Source: Acidimicrobiia bacterium
GTDB taxonomy: Bacteria > Actinomycetota > Acidimicrobiia > Acidimicrobiales > VFJN01
Reading direction: 5' to 3'
DNA: 64,000 nt
Assembly: GCA_009694375.1 (NCBI GenBank)
Contig: SHVB01000002.1
Location: forward strand, 1 to 64,000
Part shown: positions 51,946 to 60,745 of the stretch, piece after piece
How the letters are laid out: every line of letters starts with the position of its first letter
Numbering within the stretch: the first letter of the stretch is position 1
Notes under the pieces: generated by a model
The model's input: only the letters and a program-made list of their open reading frames with translations
Databases searched by the model: none
What the model was told of the DNA's origin: nothing
Program-made: the position numbers and the translations under genes

Positions 51946-53022
51946 TCAGACGTTGAAGCGGATCTCCATCACATCACCGTCCTGCACCACGTATTCCTTG
52001 CCCTCCACCCGTAGTTTGCCCACGTCTCGGGCGGCGCTCCAGGAACCGAGGTCGATGAGTTCGTCCCAATGGATGACCTCAGCCCGGATGAACCCGCGTT
52101 CGAAATCGGTATGGATCACGCCGGCGCATTGGGGGGCTTTGTAGCCGGAGCGGAACGTCCAAGCCCGGGATTCCTTTTCGCCGGTGGTCAAGAAGGTGCG
52201 CAGGCCGAGCAGTTTGTAGGCGGCGTGCAGGAAGGTGGGCAGCGCCCCCTCACCGAGGCCAAGACCTTCGAGCATCTCAGCCCGTTCGTTGGCGTCGAGC
52301 ATGGCGGCCTCGGCTTCGAGTTGTACGCACATCCCGATCACCTCGGCCCGGCCGGCCAACTCGGCGCGCACCGGGGCGACGACCGCTTCCATGTCCTCGA
52401 GTTGGTCCTCGGCGATGTTCACCAGCGCCAGGACCGGTCGGTTCGTGAGCAAGAAGTAGTTCCCCAGCAGGACTCGATCGCTCTCAGCGAGGTTCGACCG
52501 GTAGATCGGCGTACCGGCTTCCAGCACCGCTTTCGCCCGGTCGAGGGCGGCCACTTCATCCACGAGGGACTTGTCGCCCTTGGCGGCCTTGCGGCGCTTT
52601 TCGATCTGGTTCTCTACCGTTTCGAGATCGGCGTAGGTGAGTTCGAGTTCCACCACACCCAGGTGTTCGAGCGGATCCGATGGCCCGGGCACGTCGTCAT
52701 CAGCGAAGGCCCGCAGCACGAAGATGATGGCGTCGACCTCGCGGATGTGGCTGAGGAACTTGTTGCCAAGGCCCTCGCCGCGGCTGGCCCCCGCCACCAG
52801 ACCACCGATGTCTACGAACTGCACGGTGGCGGGCACCACGTTCTTGCTGTGGCTCATCGCCGCCAGTGCATCGAGGCGCGGGTCGGGCACACGGGCCATG
52901 CCCACGTTGGGATCGGTGGTGGCAAAGGCGTAGGGGGCCGCCAGCGCGCCGCCGCCGGCGAGGGCGTTGTAGAGAGACGACTTGCCGGCATTGGGGAGAC
53001 CGACGAACCCAAACCGCTCCAT
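51946..53022 (-). CDS. ychF: Redox-regulated ATPase/GTPase YchF
   Basis: The 358-residue protein is an Obg-family P-loop NTPase that prefers ATP and binds ribosomes. It shows GLPNAGKSSLYNAL, the switch II region VDIGGLVAGAS, ALVNIAED in place of the usual NKxD, and a C-terminal TGS domain. ATG at 53022 is chosen from the motif position and TACTCT (53031-53036) 8 bases upstream; the longer frame is not supported. Confidence 0.95.
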   Translation of the reverse strand: MERFGFVGLPNAGKSSLYNALAGGGALAAPYAFATTDPNVGMARVPDPRLDALAAMSHSKNVVPATVQFVDIGGLVAGASRGEGLGNKFLSHIREVDAIIFVLRAFADDDVPGPSDPLEHLGVVELELTYADLETVENQIEKRRKAAKGDKSLVDEVAALDRAKAVLEAGTPIYRSNLAESDRVLLGNYFLLTNRPVLALVNIAEDQLEDMEAVVAPVRAELAGRAEVIGMCVQLEAEAAMLDANERAEMLEGLGLGEGALPTFLHAAYKLLGLRTFLTTGEKESRAWTFRSGYKAPQCAGVIHTDFERGFIRAEVIHWDELIDLGSWSAARDVGKLRVEGKEYVVQDGDVMEIRFNV

Positions 53023-53166
53023 GGCGGTGCAGAGTACGAGGGCTACGGGCCCGTCGGCGACTCCGGGGGCAGACCCGGGATTGGCAGCGGCAGTTGGTGG
53101 TGGCTGGAGGCGCAAGGCGAGATGGAAATCCCCCGCCCACATTCGCCCCGGGGGGCCGGGCGGTGG

Positions 53167-54687
53167 CTATTCGCCAAGGGCTTGCTGACGCCACTCGTGA
53201 ATGCGGGACCGACGGGACGTTGATTGCCGATCGTGCCAGAGGTGGACGTCGTCCACGATGGAGGCCACCAAGTCCACGGTGGTCGGCGAGTCGATCTTCC
53301 ATCCACTGGAGTCGTGGTTGAGATCAACCACGTATTGCAATCTCAGGATGTCGCCATCGACGCCGCACTCGGGAAGAAGCGCTGCGAACACGAACCCGAG
53401 TTCGCCTATGCCGGCCGCGCACCAACCGATGGAGGGCTCACTGACCGGCAGGTCAAGGATCACGACGGGACTCCCACCGGCGAGGGCATCGTCGAGTAGT
53501 TCCATGATTCGATCGATCAAATCAGAGCCGCTCTGGACAACTTCGAGCTTGGCGATACCGGTGCCGGGATCGGTGTGGGACAGAACGATGCAGGTGGCGT
53601 CCCGGTCGAGTGGCGCCTCCGGTTCGTGGAGCGTGCGATCGATGCCGCTGCTAGCAATCACCGCCGCCAGATGCTTCACCGCCACCGGCGGCGGGTAGAG
53701 ATCCCGGTGCGGGACTTCGGCGAGCGGGATGAACGCGCAAAGCACCGAAACACGGCCGCCGACATCGACGTCATCAAACCCGGCGACGCGGCGGGGGTTG
53801 GACCAGTTGAGAAAAACGCCGGTGTCGTACCCCACGATGTGGGCTTGCCTCTGGGTGACCGTGTGCACCATCACCGGCTCACCGATAATACCCACCACAT
53901 CCTCATCGGCGATCAAAGCGTGGAGGCTGGTTCCGATGCTCCCGAGGAGGCCTCGCTGGCGGTAGCGGGGGTCGACCATGCCGGCACCGCCGTGAAATAC
54001 TGATCCACCCGGTCGGATTCGTTGGTAGGAAACGTGACCGATCATTTCACCCGCATCGTTCTCAGCAATTCCGGCCAACCGGGTGCGGTCCCGCAACTGA
54101 TCGTCGATGTCGTCGGGGATGTAGGCCGACCGTTTGTAGTCGTAGCCATAGCAGCGAAAGGCCAAACGGGCGAAGGCCTCTGAATCGCCAGGAACCATGC
54201 GGCGGAAGGTAACCACCTCATCAGCGGGGGCCAGCACCACATCGTCGAGCGAGGAGACGGCGGCGGCCGGCGTCGGCCCGGTAGCGGGGGGAAAGGCTAC
54301 GAACACGTCGGCGGTGGGACCATCGGGCGACACCCCGATCACCGTCAGGCGATCGACGCAGCCGGCGGCGGCCAACTGTTTGGCTCGTCGAATGGCGCTT
54401 CGGTCGGGCGAAATGGGCAGACCGCGATCGTGGAGACGCAGGCCGACGCCCTCAGATTCTACTGCCACGGTCAGTTCGATCGATGGTTCATCCTCAGGGC
54501 TTTCCGAGCACCGGAGCACGGCATCGAGACACAGGGCTTCGATCACGCAGCGCGCCTCGTTGGAGCGCGAGTCGCTCAGGCCGGCCGAGAGCAGAGCCGC
54601 CGCCGCCGCCGCCCCCACAATCGACGCACACGACTGATTGGCGGGCACCCGCACCACGGTGAAGGGTTGAGTCGCTTGCGCAGACAA
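53167..54687 (-). CDS. Anti-sigma-like ATPase / GNAT-like fusion protein, 506 aa
   Basis: The first 140 residues resemble an RsbW-type HATPase domain: VVRVPANQSCASIVGAAAAA, the helix NEARCVIEALCLDAVLRC and VGLRLHDRGLPISPDRSAIR, which corresponds to the Asp-x-Gly motif. The N-box Asn appears to be replaced. From about residue 155 a GNAT-like domain follows (FRRMVPGDSEAFARLAFRCYGYDYK, GGAGMVDPRYRQRGLLGSIG), and then a further domain of unknown type to the end. TTG at 54687 is chosen because AGGAG lies 5 bases upstream; TAGGGT (54715-54720) is a possible -10. A role in regulated acetylation or partner switching is only inferred. Confidence 0.72.
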   Translation of the reverse strand: MSAQATQPFTVVRVPANQSCASIVGAAAAAALLSAGLSDSRSNEARCVIEALCLDAVLRCSESPEDEPSIELTVAVESEGVGLRLHDRGLPISPDRSAIRRAKQLAAAGCVDRLTVIGVSPDGPTADVFVAFPPATGPTPAAAVSSLDDVVLAPADEVVTFRRMVPGDSEAFARLAFRCYGYDYKRSAYIPDDIDDQLRDRTRLAGIAENDAGEMIGHVSYQRIRPGGSVFHGGAGMVDPRYRQRGLLGSIGTSLHALIADEDVVGIIGEPVMVHTVTQRQAHIVGYDTGVFLNWSNPRRVAGFDDVDVGGRVSVLCAFIPLAEVPHRDLYPPPVAVKHLAAVIASSGIDRTLHEPEAPLDRDATCIVLSHTDPGTGIAKLEVVQSGSDLIDRIMELLDDALAGGSPVVILDLPVSEPSIGWCAAGIGELGFVFAALLPECGVDGDILRLQYVVDLNHDSSGWKIDSPTTVDLVASIVDDVHLWHDRQSTSRRSRIHEWRQQALGE

Positions 54688-54785
54688 TGAAACTCCTAAC
54701 CGAGGAAGTGCGGAACCCTACCTAAACCCTTCATCCGGACGAAAGCGACGCCTACCCGCCGTCCGGGCCCATCTAGGGTCGGGAC

Positions 54786-55970
54786 GTGCCCATCGAGCGT
54801 GTGGACGATCCCGGTTCGTACCCCGTGGCCGATGGGCGCGAAGCGTCGCTGGATCTGGCGGCGCTGGGGGGCCTGTTGCAGCGAGCCGGCCGGGAAGTAC
54901 ACGAGGGCCTGCTGCCGGCGTGTCAGATGGCGGTGGCGTACCGCGGTCGGCTTCTGGCCAGCGCCACCTTTGGCGCCTCGGCACGCAGTCGCTTCGTGAT
55001 CTACTCCTGCACGAAGGCGATCACCGCTGGCGCGCTGTGGCGGGTGATGGGCGACGGTTTGTTGTCGCGCCGCACCCAGGTGGCCGATCTCGTTCCGTCC
55101 TTCGCCGACAACGGCCTCCACACCCTGACCGTCGAGCACCTGTTGACCCATACCGCCGGTGTTCCCCACGCCCCCATGCCCGACGCCGACTGGACGGATC
55201 CCCGGCGGCGGGCAGAGAGGTTTGCCTCGTGGACACCCGAATGGGAACCGGGGTCTCGTTTTGCGTACCACGGCTCCTCGGCCCATTGGGTGCTGGCCCA
55301 TCTTGTTGAGACGGTTACCGGCACCGATTTCCGGGCCTTCGTGGGCGAGGACATTTTGGGTCCGTTGACCATCGACTCGCTCTGCCTCGGGCCCGCCGCC
55401 GAGGACCAAACCGACGTGCTCGATGTGATCGGGGTGGGCGAGGTGATGTCGGAGGCCGACCTCGCGAGCCTCGGTGGCGCGATGGGCTTGGATGTGTCGG
55501 CGATCGGTCGCACGGAGCCGGATCTGCTCAGGCACAACGGCCCGGCGGTGCGGGCCATCGGTCAGCCGGGTGGCGGTGCGGTGGGGCGAGCCGCCGACCT
55601 GGCGATGTACTACCAGGCGCTCCTCACTAATCCGGGGGGGTTCTGGCCACCCGCCGGGCTGGCCGCGGGCACCGCCGAGGTGGTCTGCGACCTGATCGAC
55701 CCGATGACCAACGCTCCCGCCCACCGCACCCTTGGCCTGGTGAGGGCCGGGCCGACCGAGTCGGCGATGATGCGCGGCTTCGCGTCGACCAACTCGCCCC
55801 GCACCTTCGGACACATGGGCGCCGGCGGGCAGGTCGCCTGGGCCGATCCCGCCACCGGAGTGTCCTTCGCCTACCTCACCAATGGGCTCGACCGGAACCC
55901 GCTGCGGATGGGGGCACGAGGCCTGGCGCTGTCGTACCGGGCCGGGGCCATCGCAACGCCGAGGGCCTGA
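54786..55970 (+). CDS. Beta-lactamase-fold serine hydrolase, 394 aa
   Basis: The protein belongs to the class C beta-lactamase / esterase-like family. The nucleophile motif SxxK is YSCTKAITAG (about residues 73-82), the Tyr motif is FAYHGSSAHW, and HLLTHTAGVP is the typical conserved loop. No signal peptide is seen, so an intracellular esterase is more likely than a beta-lactamase. GTG at 54786 is supported by TAGGGT (54774-54779) 6 bases upstream. It is divergent from the HATPase/GNAT gene. Confidence 0.87.
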   Translation: MPIERVDDPGSYPVADGREASLDLAALGGLLQRAGREVHEGLLPACQMAVAYRGRLLASATFGASARSRFVIYSCTKAITAGALWRVMGDGLLSRRTQVADLVPSFADNGLHTLTVEHLLTHTAGVPHAPMPDADWTDPRRRAERFASWTPEWEPGSRFAYHGSSAHWVLAHLVETVTGTDFRAFVGEDILGPLTIDSLCLGPAAEDQTDVLDVIGVGEVMSEADLASLGGAMGLDVSAIGRTEPDLLRHNGPAVRAIGQPGGGAVGRAADLAMYYQALLTNPGGFWPPAGLAAGTAEVVCDLIDPMTNAPAHRTLGLVRAGPTESAMMRGFASTNSPRTFGHMGAGGQVAWADPATGVSFAYLTNGLDRNPLRMGARGLALSYRAGAIATPRA

Positions 55971-55994
55971 GCACCATCGCCACCCCGGAACCAG

Positions 55995-56429
55995 TTATCC
56001 CATTGGGTGCTCGGCTCCAAACCGGTGGCGGAGCCAACCCCAGCCACCCGTCGACCACAGAGCCCAGATCACGAGAAGCGGCTGAAACCACAGGCGAACC
56101 AGCCGTTGCGAGTCGGAGTCCAGCCCGAACGCGTTGGTGCCTTCAACAAATTGGGCGACGTTGCCCGGGAAGATCACGATGAAGAATCCCGCCACGATCA
56201 CCCCGACCAGCGCGGCGCGGCGGCCGGCGAAGATGAGCGCCGCGCCGAGCGATAACTCCACCAACCCCGATGCCACCACCACGATGTCGGGGTCGATGGG
56301 CACCCACGAGGGCACCTGCGCTTGGAACTCGCTGCGCTGCGGACCCAGATGACCGATGCCGGCGATAACTAAGAACACACCCAGCGCCCAACGGGCAATG
56401 GTTTTGAGAAGGCTTCGCTCAGTGGTCAT
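55995..56429 (-). CDS. DoxX-like integral membrane protein, 144 aa
   Basis: Four membrane helices are visible: ALGVFLVIAGIGHL, IVVVASGLVELSLGAALIFAG, AALVGVIVAGFFIVIFPGNV and LWFQPLLVIWALW. The pattern GIGH and E-x-x-L-G-x-A is that of DoxX/DoxD-like proteins, which are small redox-linked membrane proteins of mostly unknown role. ATG at 56429 is supported by TACCCT (56436-56441) 6 bases upstream. Confidence 0.85.
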   Translation of the reverse strand: MTTERSLLKTIARWALGVFLVIAGIGHLGPQRSEFQAQVPSWVPIDPDIVVVASGLVELSLGAALIFAGRRAALVGVIVAGFFIVIFPGNVAQFVEGTNAFGLDSDSQRLVRLWFQPLLVIWALWSTGGWGWLRHRFGAEHPMG

Positions 56430-56485
56430 GGCCACAGGGTAAAGGCTCCTGGCCCGATGCGGCCGCCCCGCCGCCACCGGTTGGT

Positions 56486-56908
56486 TCAGCCCGGGGACCA
56501 GCCGGGCTCGGCGAGTTCGAAGGTTTCGAAACGGAACGCCGGGCTGACGGTGCAACTCATGAGGGTCCAGGCACCCAGCGGCTCGGCGGCCTGCCACCAC
56601 CCCGCCGGAACCCGGCGCTGGGGCTCTTCCCCGGCGGCGAGATCTACCCCAAGCATCTGCTCCTGCACCGGACCGCGGCGGTCCTGGGCGAGGGACAGGC
56701 GCAAGGGACCACCCCCATGGAAATGCCACACTTCGTCGGCATCCACCCGATGCCACTGGCTGCGCTCCCCGGCGGCCAGAAGGAAATAGATGGCGCTCCC
56801 GGCGCCCCGAGAGCCGTCACCGGGGTCGTGGCGCCATGTCTCGCGGTAGTAGCCCCCTTCGGGGTGGGGCGACAGTCTCAGGTTCTCGATCACCTCGGCA
56901 GCGTCCAT
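56486..56908 (-). CDS. Cupin_5 (DUF985) family protein, 140 aa
   Basis: A single cupin domain with the family start VIENLRLSPHPEGGYYRETW, AIYFLLAAGERSQWHRVDADEVWHFHGG (His residues of the putative metal site) and VPAGWWQAAEPLGAW. Members are small proteins possibly acting in sugar metabolism, with no settled reaction. ATG at 56908 is chosen from the conserved N-terminus. It is divergent from the tiny bL37-like gene. Confidence 0.87.
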   Translation of the reverse strand: MDAAEVIENLRLSPHPEGGYYRETWRHDPGDGSRGAGSAIYFLLAAGERSQWHRVDADEVWHFHGGGPLRLSLAQDRRGPVQEQMLGVDLAAGEEPQRRVPAGWWQAAEPLGAWTLMSCTVSPAFRFETFELAEPGWSPG

Positions 56909-56965
56909 GCCCCATCGTCGCAGACTGGAGATGGCCCCAGGACAACCGGTAACGTCGTCTCCCTT

Positions 56966-57055
56966 ATGTCGAAGCGCACGAAGAAGGCCACCATCCGGGC
57001 TCGCAAGAAGAAGGCCAACCATGGCCGTAAGCCCAATCGCGGCCGTAACTCCTAG
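56966..57055 (+). CDS. Tiny basic protein resembling ribosomal protein bL37
   Basis: The 29-residue frame ATG to TAG encodes a strongly basic peptide starting MSKRTKKATIRARKKKAN and continuing HGRKPNRGRNS. The core KKANHGRKPN closely resembles the NHGKRPN core of bL37, a very small 50S protein found in actinobacteria. TAACGT lies 10 bases before ATG, giving an almost leaderless message. The gene is short enough to be missed by standard gene callers. It stops 9 bases before the likely start of the prolyl oligopeptidase and is in the same frame, so translation may be coupled. The assignment rests on motif recognition only. Confidence 0.68.
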   Translation: MSKRTKKATIRARKKKANHGRKPNRGRNS

Positions 57056-57064
57056 ACCACGGCT

Positions 57065-59164
57065 CTGAGTGAGGTACCGCCGCCCCCGGCCACCCGAGTC
57101 GACGACATTGTCGAAACCCTCGGTGGCCTTGAGGTGGCCGACCCCTACCGTTGGCTGGAAGATGGTTCCTCCTCCGAGGTAGGGGCCTGGACCACCGCCC
57201 AGAACGCTCGCACCCGCTCTGCCCTTGATGGGGTGCGGGCTCGCGACGGCTTCCGCGACCGCCTAGCTCAACTCACTCAAGCCGGCACCGCCACTTCACC
57301 CGCGCTACGCGGCGACCACCTCTTCACCATCGACCGCTGGGGAGAGCGCGACCGCGCCGCTCTCGTGGTGCGGCCGATCGCTGCCCCCATCGCCGGTCCG
57401 GGCCGGGTGCTGGTAGACCCCGCGGCCGCCAGCGGCGCCGCCACCTCCGCCATCGACTGGTACCACCCCTGTCCCGACGGCTCCCTGGTGGCCTTTGGTA
57501 CCTCCGTCGGCGGCGACGAGCGTTCCACGCTGCGCATCGTTGAGGTGGCTACCGGGCAGCAGCGGCCCGACACCCTCCCCCACACCCGCGCCGCGTCGGT
57601 GGCGTGGCTGCCCGACAGCCGTGGCTTCGCCTACACCCGCTATCCCGATCCCGCCGCGGTTGGCGCGGAAGAGGCTGGCTACCACCGCCAGGTGTGGTGG
57701 CATCGCTTGGGTGACCCCGCCGCCGCCGACACCCCGTGTTTCACCGACCTCCCCGAAAAAGAAGCCTGGCCGGACGTATCGCTCTCGCCCGACGGACGTT
57801 GGCTGCTCGTGCACGTACAACGCGGCTGGAGCCAAACCGACGTGCACCTTCTCGACCGTGAGACCAACACCTGGACCACCGTCGTGGCGGGCATCGAAGC
57901 CGCCACCGGACTGCGGGTAGATCTCGACCGCCATCGCCTCATTGGCGAAACCACCCTCGGCGCCCCCAAAGGACGCCTGGTATCGCTGCCCTTGGAAGGC
58001 CATCCACCTCGATCCCCCGGCGGCGGCGAACCCGCCGTCGTGAACCCGCAGGCCCTCATCACCGAACTGGTGGCCGAGGCCGACGACATCCTCGCCGGCT
58101 TCGCCATCACCAACCCGGACCTCCTGGTGGTGCGCACACGCGCCGGCGTGTCCTCCCTCCATCACCACGACCCTGACGGCACCCACCGGGCGGAGGTCAC
58201 CGCGCTCACCGGGGGCCTCGCCGCTGTCACCGCGCTAGCCGCGCACCCGAGTGCCCCGGGGATCATCGCGATAGGCCACACCTCCTTTACCCGCCCCGAC
58301 ACCGTGACCGCCTGGCGCCCCGAGGCCGAGCCGATCGAACTCACGCGGCTGCCATGCCCGCCCATCGCCAGCACCACCGTCACCCAACTCCGCTACCCCT
58401 CCACCGACGCCACCGAGGTGCCGATGCTCCTCGTGCACGCCACCGCCACCGCCATCAGCCACCACACCCCCACTCTGCTCACCGGCTACGGCGGGTTCAA
58501 CATCACCGAGACCCCCGCCTGGAGCCCCTTCGTGGCCACCTGGTGCGAACTCGGTGGCCAGGTTGCTATCCCCGGGATCCGCGGCGGTGGCGAGGAAGGC
58601 GAGGCGTGGCATGAGGCTGGCCGACGCGCCAACAAGCCCCAGGTGTTCGCCGACTTCGAAGCCGCCGCCGACTGGCTGGTGGCCGAGGGCCGCACATCGC
58701 GTGCCCGCCTGGCCATCCGCGGCGGCTCCAACGGCGGTCTCCTGGTGGCCGCCTGCCTCACTCGCCGTCCCGACCTGTGCGCGGCGGTGGTATGTGACGT
58801 GCCGCTCACCGACATGGTGCGCTTCCCCCGTTTCCTCATCGCCCGGCTCTGGATCCCCGAATACGGCGACCCCGATGTGCCCGAGGAGTTGGCCTGGCTC
58901 CACGCCTACTCGCCCTACCACCAGGTAGTGGACGGCACGGCCTACCCGGCGGTGCTCATCACCACCGGCGAGCAAGACAGTCGGGTCGACCCCTGCCATG
59001 CCCGCAAGATGGCCGCCCGCCTCCAAGCCGCCTCAACGGCCCTCGTACTTCTGCGGGTCGAAGCCGCCGCCGGCCACGGCCAGGGCAAGCCCGCCGCGCA
59101 ACAAACCGAGGAACGCGCCGACGTGCTGGCCTTCCTGGCCTGGCAGTTGGGCCTCGAACCCTAG
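57065..59164 (+). CDS. Prolyl oligopeptidase, S9A family, about 699 aa
   Basis: The enzyme cuts short peptides after proline. It has the N-terminal family phrase ADPYRWLED, a seven-bladed propeller and a C-terminal hydrolase with LTGYGGFNITETP, GIRGGGEEGEAWHEAG, the nucleophile elbow IRGGSNGGLL, an Asp in TTGEQDSRVDP and a His in AAAGHGQGK. Homologues have about 25 residues before DPYRW, and matching codons (TRVDDIVETLGGLEV) are present upstream of the first GTG at 57134. No ATG, GTG or TTG precedes them in frame, so I place the start at CTG 57065, just after the bL37-like stop. Its stop shares CTAG with the next gene. Confidence 0.9.
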   Translation: MSEVPPPPATRVDDIVETLGGLEVADPYRWLEDGSSSEVGAWTTAQNARTRSALDGVRARDGFRDRLAQLTQAGTATSPALRGDHLFTIDRWGERDRAALVVRPIAAPIAGPGRVLVDPAAASGAATSAIDWYHPCPDGSLVAFGTSVGGDERSTLRIVEVATGQQRPDTLPHTRAASVAWLPDSRGFAYTRYPDPAAVGAEEAGYHRQVWWHRLGDPAAADTPCFTDLPEKEAWPDVSLSPDGRWLLVHVQRGWSQTDVHLLDRETNTWTTVVAGIEAATGLRVDLDRHRLIGETTLGAPKGRLVSLPLEGHPPRSPGGGEPAVVNPQALITELVAEADDILAGFAITNPDLLVVRTRAGVSSLHHHDPDGTHRAEVTALTGGLAAVTALAAHPSAPGIIAIGHTSFTRPDTVTAWRPEAEPIELTRLPCPPIASTTVTQLRYPSTDATEVPMLLVHATATAISHHTPTLLTGYGGFNITETPAWSPFVATWCELGGQVAIPGIRGGGEEGEAWHEAGRRANKPQVFADFEAAADWLVAEGRTSRARLAIRGGSNGGLLVAACLTRRPDLCAAVVCDVPLTDMVRFPRFLIARLWIPEYGDPDVPEELAWLHAYSPYHQVVDGTAYPAVLITTGEQDSRVDPCHARKMAARLQAASTALVLLRVEAAAGHGQGKPAAQQTEERADVLAFLAWQLGLEP

Positions 59165-60723
59165 AAGCGCCGCATCCGGTGGTGGAGGATCGCCGCCCGG
59201 GCTGCGTTGGCCCCGCACGCCCCGTGCACGCCGCCCCCCGGATGGGCCGCCGCCGACGCCAGGTACAGGCCCTTGATCGGCGTTTCCGACCGGCCCAGAC
59301 CCGGCACCGGTCGCATCACCAGTTGCTGCGAAAGCCGCATCGTGCCACTGCCGATGTCGCCGCCCACCAAGTTGGCGTTGCTCGCCTCCAACGCCGGCGG
59401 GGTGAACACATGACGAGCGATAATCCGATCCCCGAATCCCGGAGCCAGCGCCTCGATGCGGGCTTCCATTCGCGCCGCGAAACGTTCGCCCTCCGCTTCG
59501 TCCCACACCCCCTTCAGTTCGTTCCCGGCGTCGGCCTTCGTGACCTGCGGGACATGCGTGTACGCCCAGGCCGATTCGGTGCCCGCCGGCGAGCGGCTCG
59601 GATCGGCCGTGGTCATCTGACCCACTAACAGGAACGGACGATCCGGGATCACCCCGCTCTCCACCATCGCCATGGTGGACACGATCTCCTCCACCGATAG
59701 CCCCACATGCACCGTGCCGGCCTGTGACACCTCCGCATCGGTCCACGGGATCGGAGACGACAACGCCCAGTCCACCTTCACCGTGGAGGGACCGTGGTGA
59801 AACTCGCGCATCCGACTCACCAGACCCGGACGCAGATGGTGCGGCGCCAGTAGATCGAGATAGAGCGCCGGTGCCCCCACATCGGCCAGCACCGCCCGCC
59901 GGGCCGGCACCACATCGCCGGCTACCAAACGCACCGCCTTGGCCCGCCCGTTACGCACCTCGATGGCCTCCACCGGCTGGCCGAGTAGCACCGTGGAGCC
60001 CTTGTCTTCCAGGCGACGAATCAACGCGGCGGTGAGTTCGCTCGCCCCTCCCACCGGCGCGGGGAAGCCAACCGTCTGACCGAGACACGACATAAGCCAG
60101 CCGACCACCGCCGAGCCCCGCTCATCGAGCGGGATGTCGGCGTGACCGGCGTTGCCCGCCAGCAACAACCGGCCGCCTTGCCCCCCGAAACAGCGGCGAC
60201 CCATGGCCTCCGCGTTCCCGAGCGCGATGCGAACCAACTCGGGTAACGACGGCCCCGCCGCGGCGGCCAACCCCAGCCCGGCGCGCACCGGTGGGAAGGG
60301 GCGCAACAACGCCTCCAAGAACGGCTCCTGCGTGCGCTCCCACAGGCCGTACAACTCGCGCCACCGGTCGCCGTCACCGGGTGCGAAACGTTCCAGCGAC
60401 GCGGCGGTGACATCCACATCCATCGAGAGGCAGGCGCTCGGGCCGCCCTGCGTGGGGTGGGCCAGCGCCAACGGCGCACGCGCCCACTCCAAGCCCCACC
60501 GCTCCAATTCGAGTTCGCGGAGCACCGGTGAGGCGGCCGCTAGAGGATAGAAGGCACTGAACAGATCGCTCCGAAACCCCGGTGCGGTGATCTCGCCACT
60601 GCGCACCGCCCCCCCGGGGCTCTCCGCCGCCTCGATCACCACCACATCCCAACCGGCGTCGGCCAGCACGTTGGCGGCCACCAAGCCGTTGGGACCTGAT
60701 CCGATGATTACGGCGTCATGCAC
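59161..60723 (-). CDS. FAD-dependent oxidoreductase, phytoene desaturase/PYROXD2 type
   Basis: The 520-residue protein has the N-terminal dinucleotide-binding motif IIGSGPNGLVAANVLADAG with the following VVVIEAAESPGGAVRSGE, and a C-terminal FAD-binding region ending GLYLASAAAHPGGGVHGACG. This matches the amine oxidase/phytoene dehydrogenase superfamily, nearest the PYROXD2-like branch. Carotenoid genes are not adjacent, so the substrate is unknown. GTG at 60723 lies 6 bases after TAGGCT (60730-60735), which overlaps the -10 of the divergent gene. Confidence 0.88.
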   Translation of the reverse strand: MHDAVIIGSGPNGLVAANVLADAGWDVVVIEAAESPGGAVRSGEITAPGFRSDLFSAFYPLAAASPVLRELELERWGLEWARAPLALAHPTQGGPSACLSMDVDVTAASLERFAPGDGDRWRELYGLWERTQEPFLEALLRPFPPVRAGLGLAAAAGPSLPELVRIALGNAEAMGRRCFGGQGGRLLLAGNAGHADIPLDERGSAVVGWLMSCLGQTVGFPAPVGGASELTAALIRRLEDKGSTVLLGQPVEAIEVRNGRAKAVRLVAGDVVPARRAVLADVGAPALYLDLLAPHHLRPGLVSRMREFHHGPSTVKVDWALSSPIPWTDAEVSQAGTVHVGLSVEEIVSTMAMVESGVIPDRPFLLVGQMTTADPSRSPAGTESAWAYTHVPQVTKADAGNELKGVWDEAEGERFAARMEARIEALAPGFGDRIIARHVFTPPALEASNANLVGGDIGSGTMRLSQQLVMRPVPGLGRSETPIKGLYLASAAAHPGGGVHGACGANAARAAILHHRMRRF

Positions 60724-60729
60724 CCCCTC

Positions 60730-60739
60730 AGCCTACGGT
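60730..60739. promoter_or_regulatory. Overlapping divergent -10 elements
   Basis: The 10 bases AGCCTACGGT contain TACGGT on the plus strand and TAGGCT on the minus strand, sharing the central TA. Each lies 6 bases from the start codon of its gene (GTG at 60723 and ATG at 60746). Only one polymerase could open this site at a time. Confidence 0.6.
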
Positions 60740-60745
60740 GCGCTG

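Noticed and set aside
54786-55970. Secreted beta-lactamase conferring resistance
   Set aside because: The SxxK fold is present but there is no signal peptide, and the YxS motif fits the wider esterase-like family.
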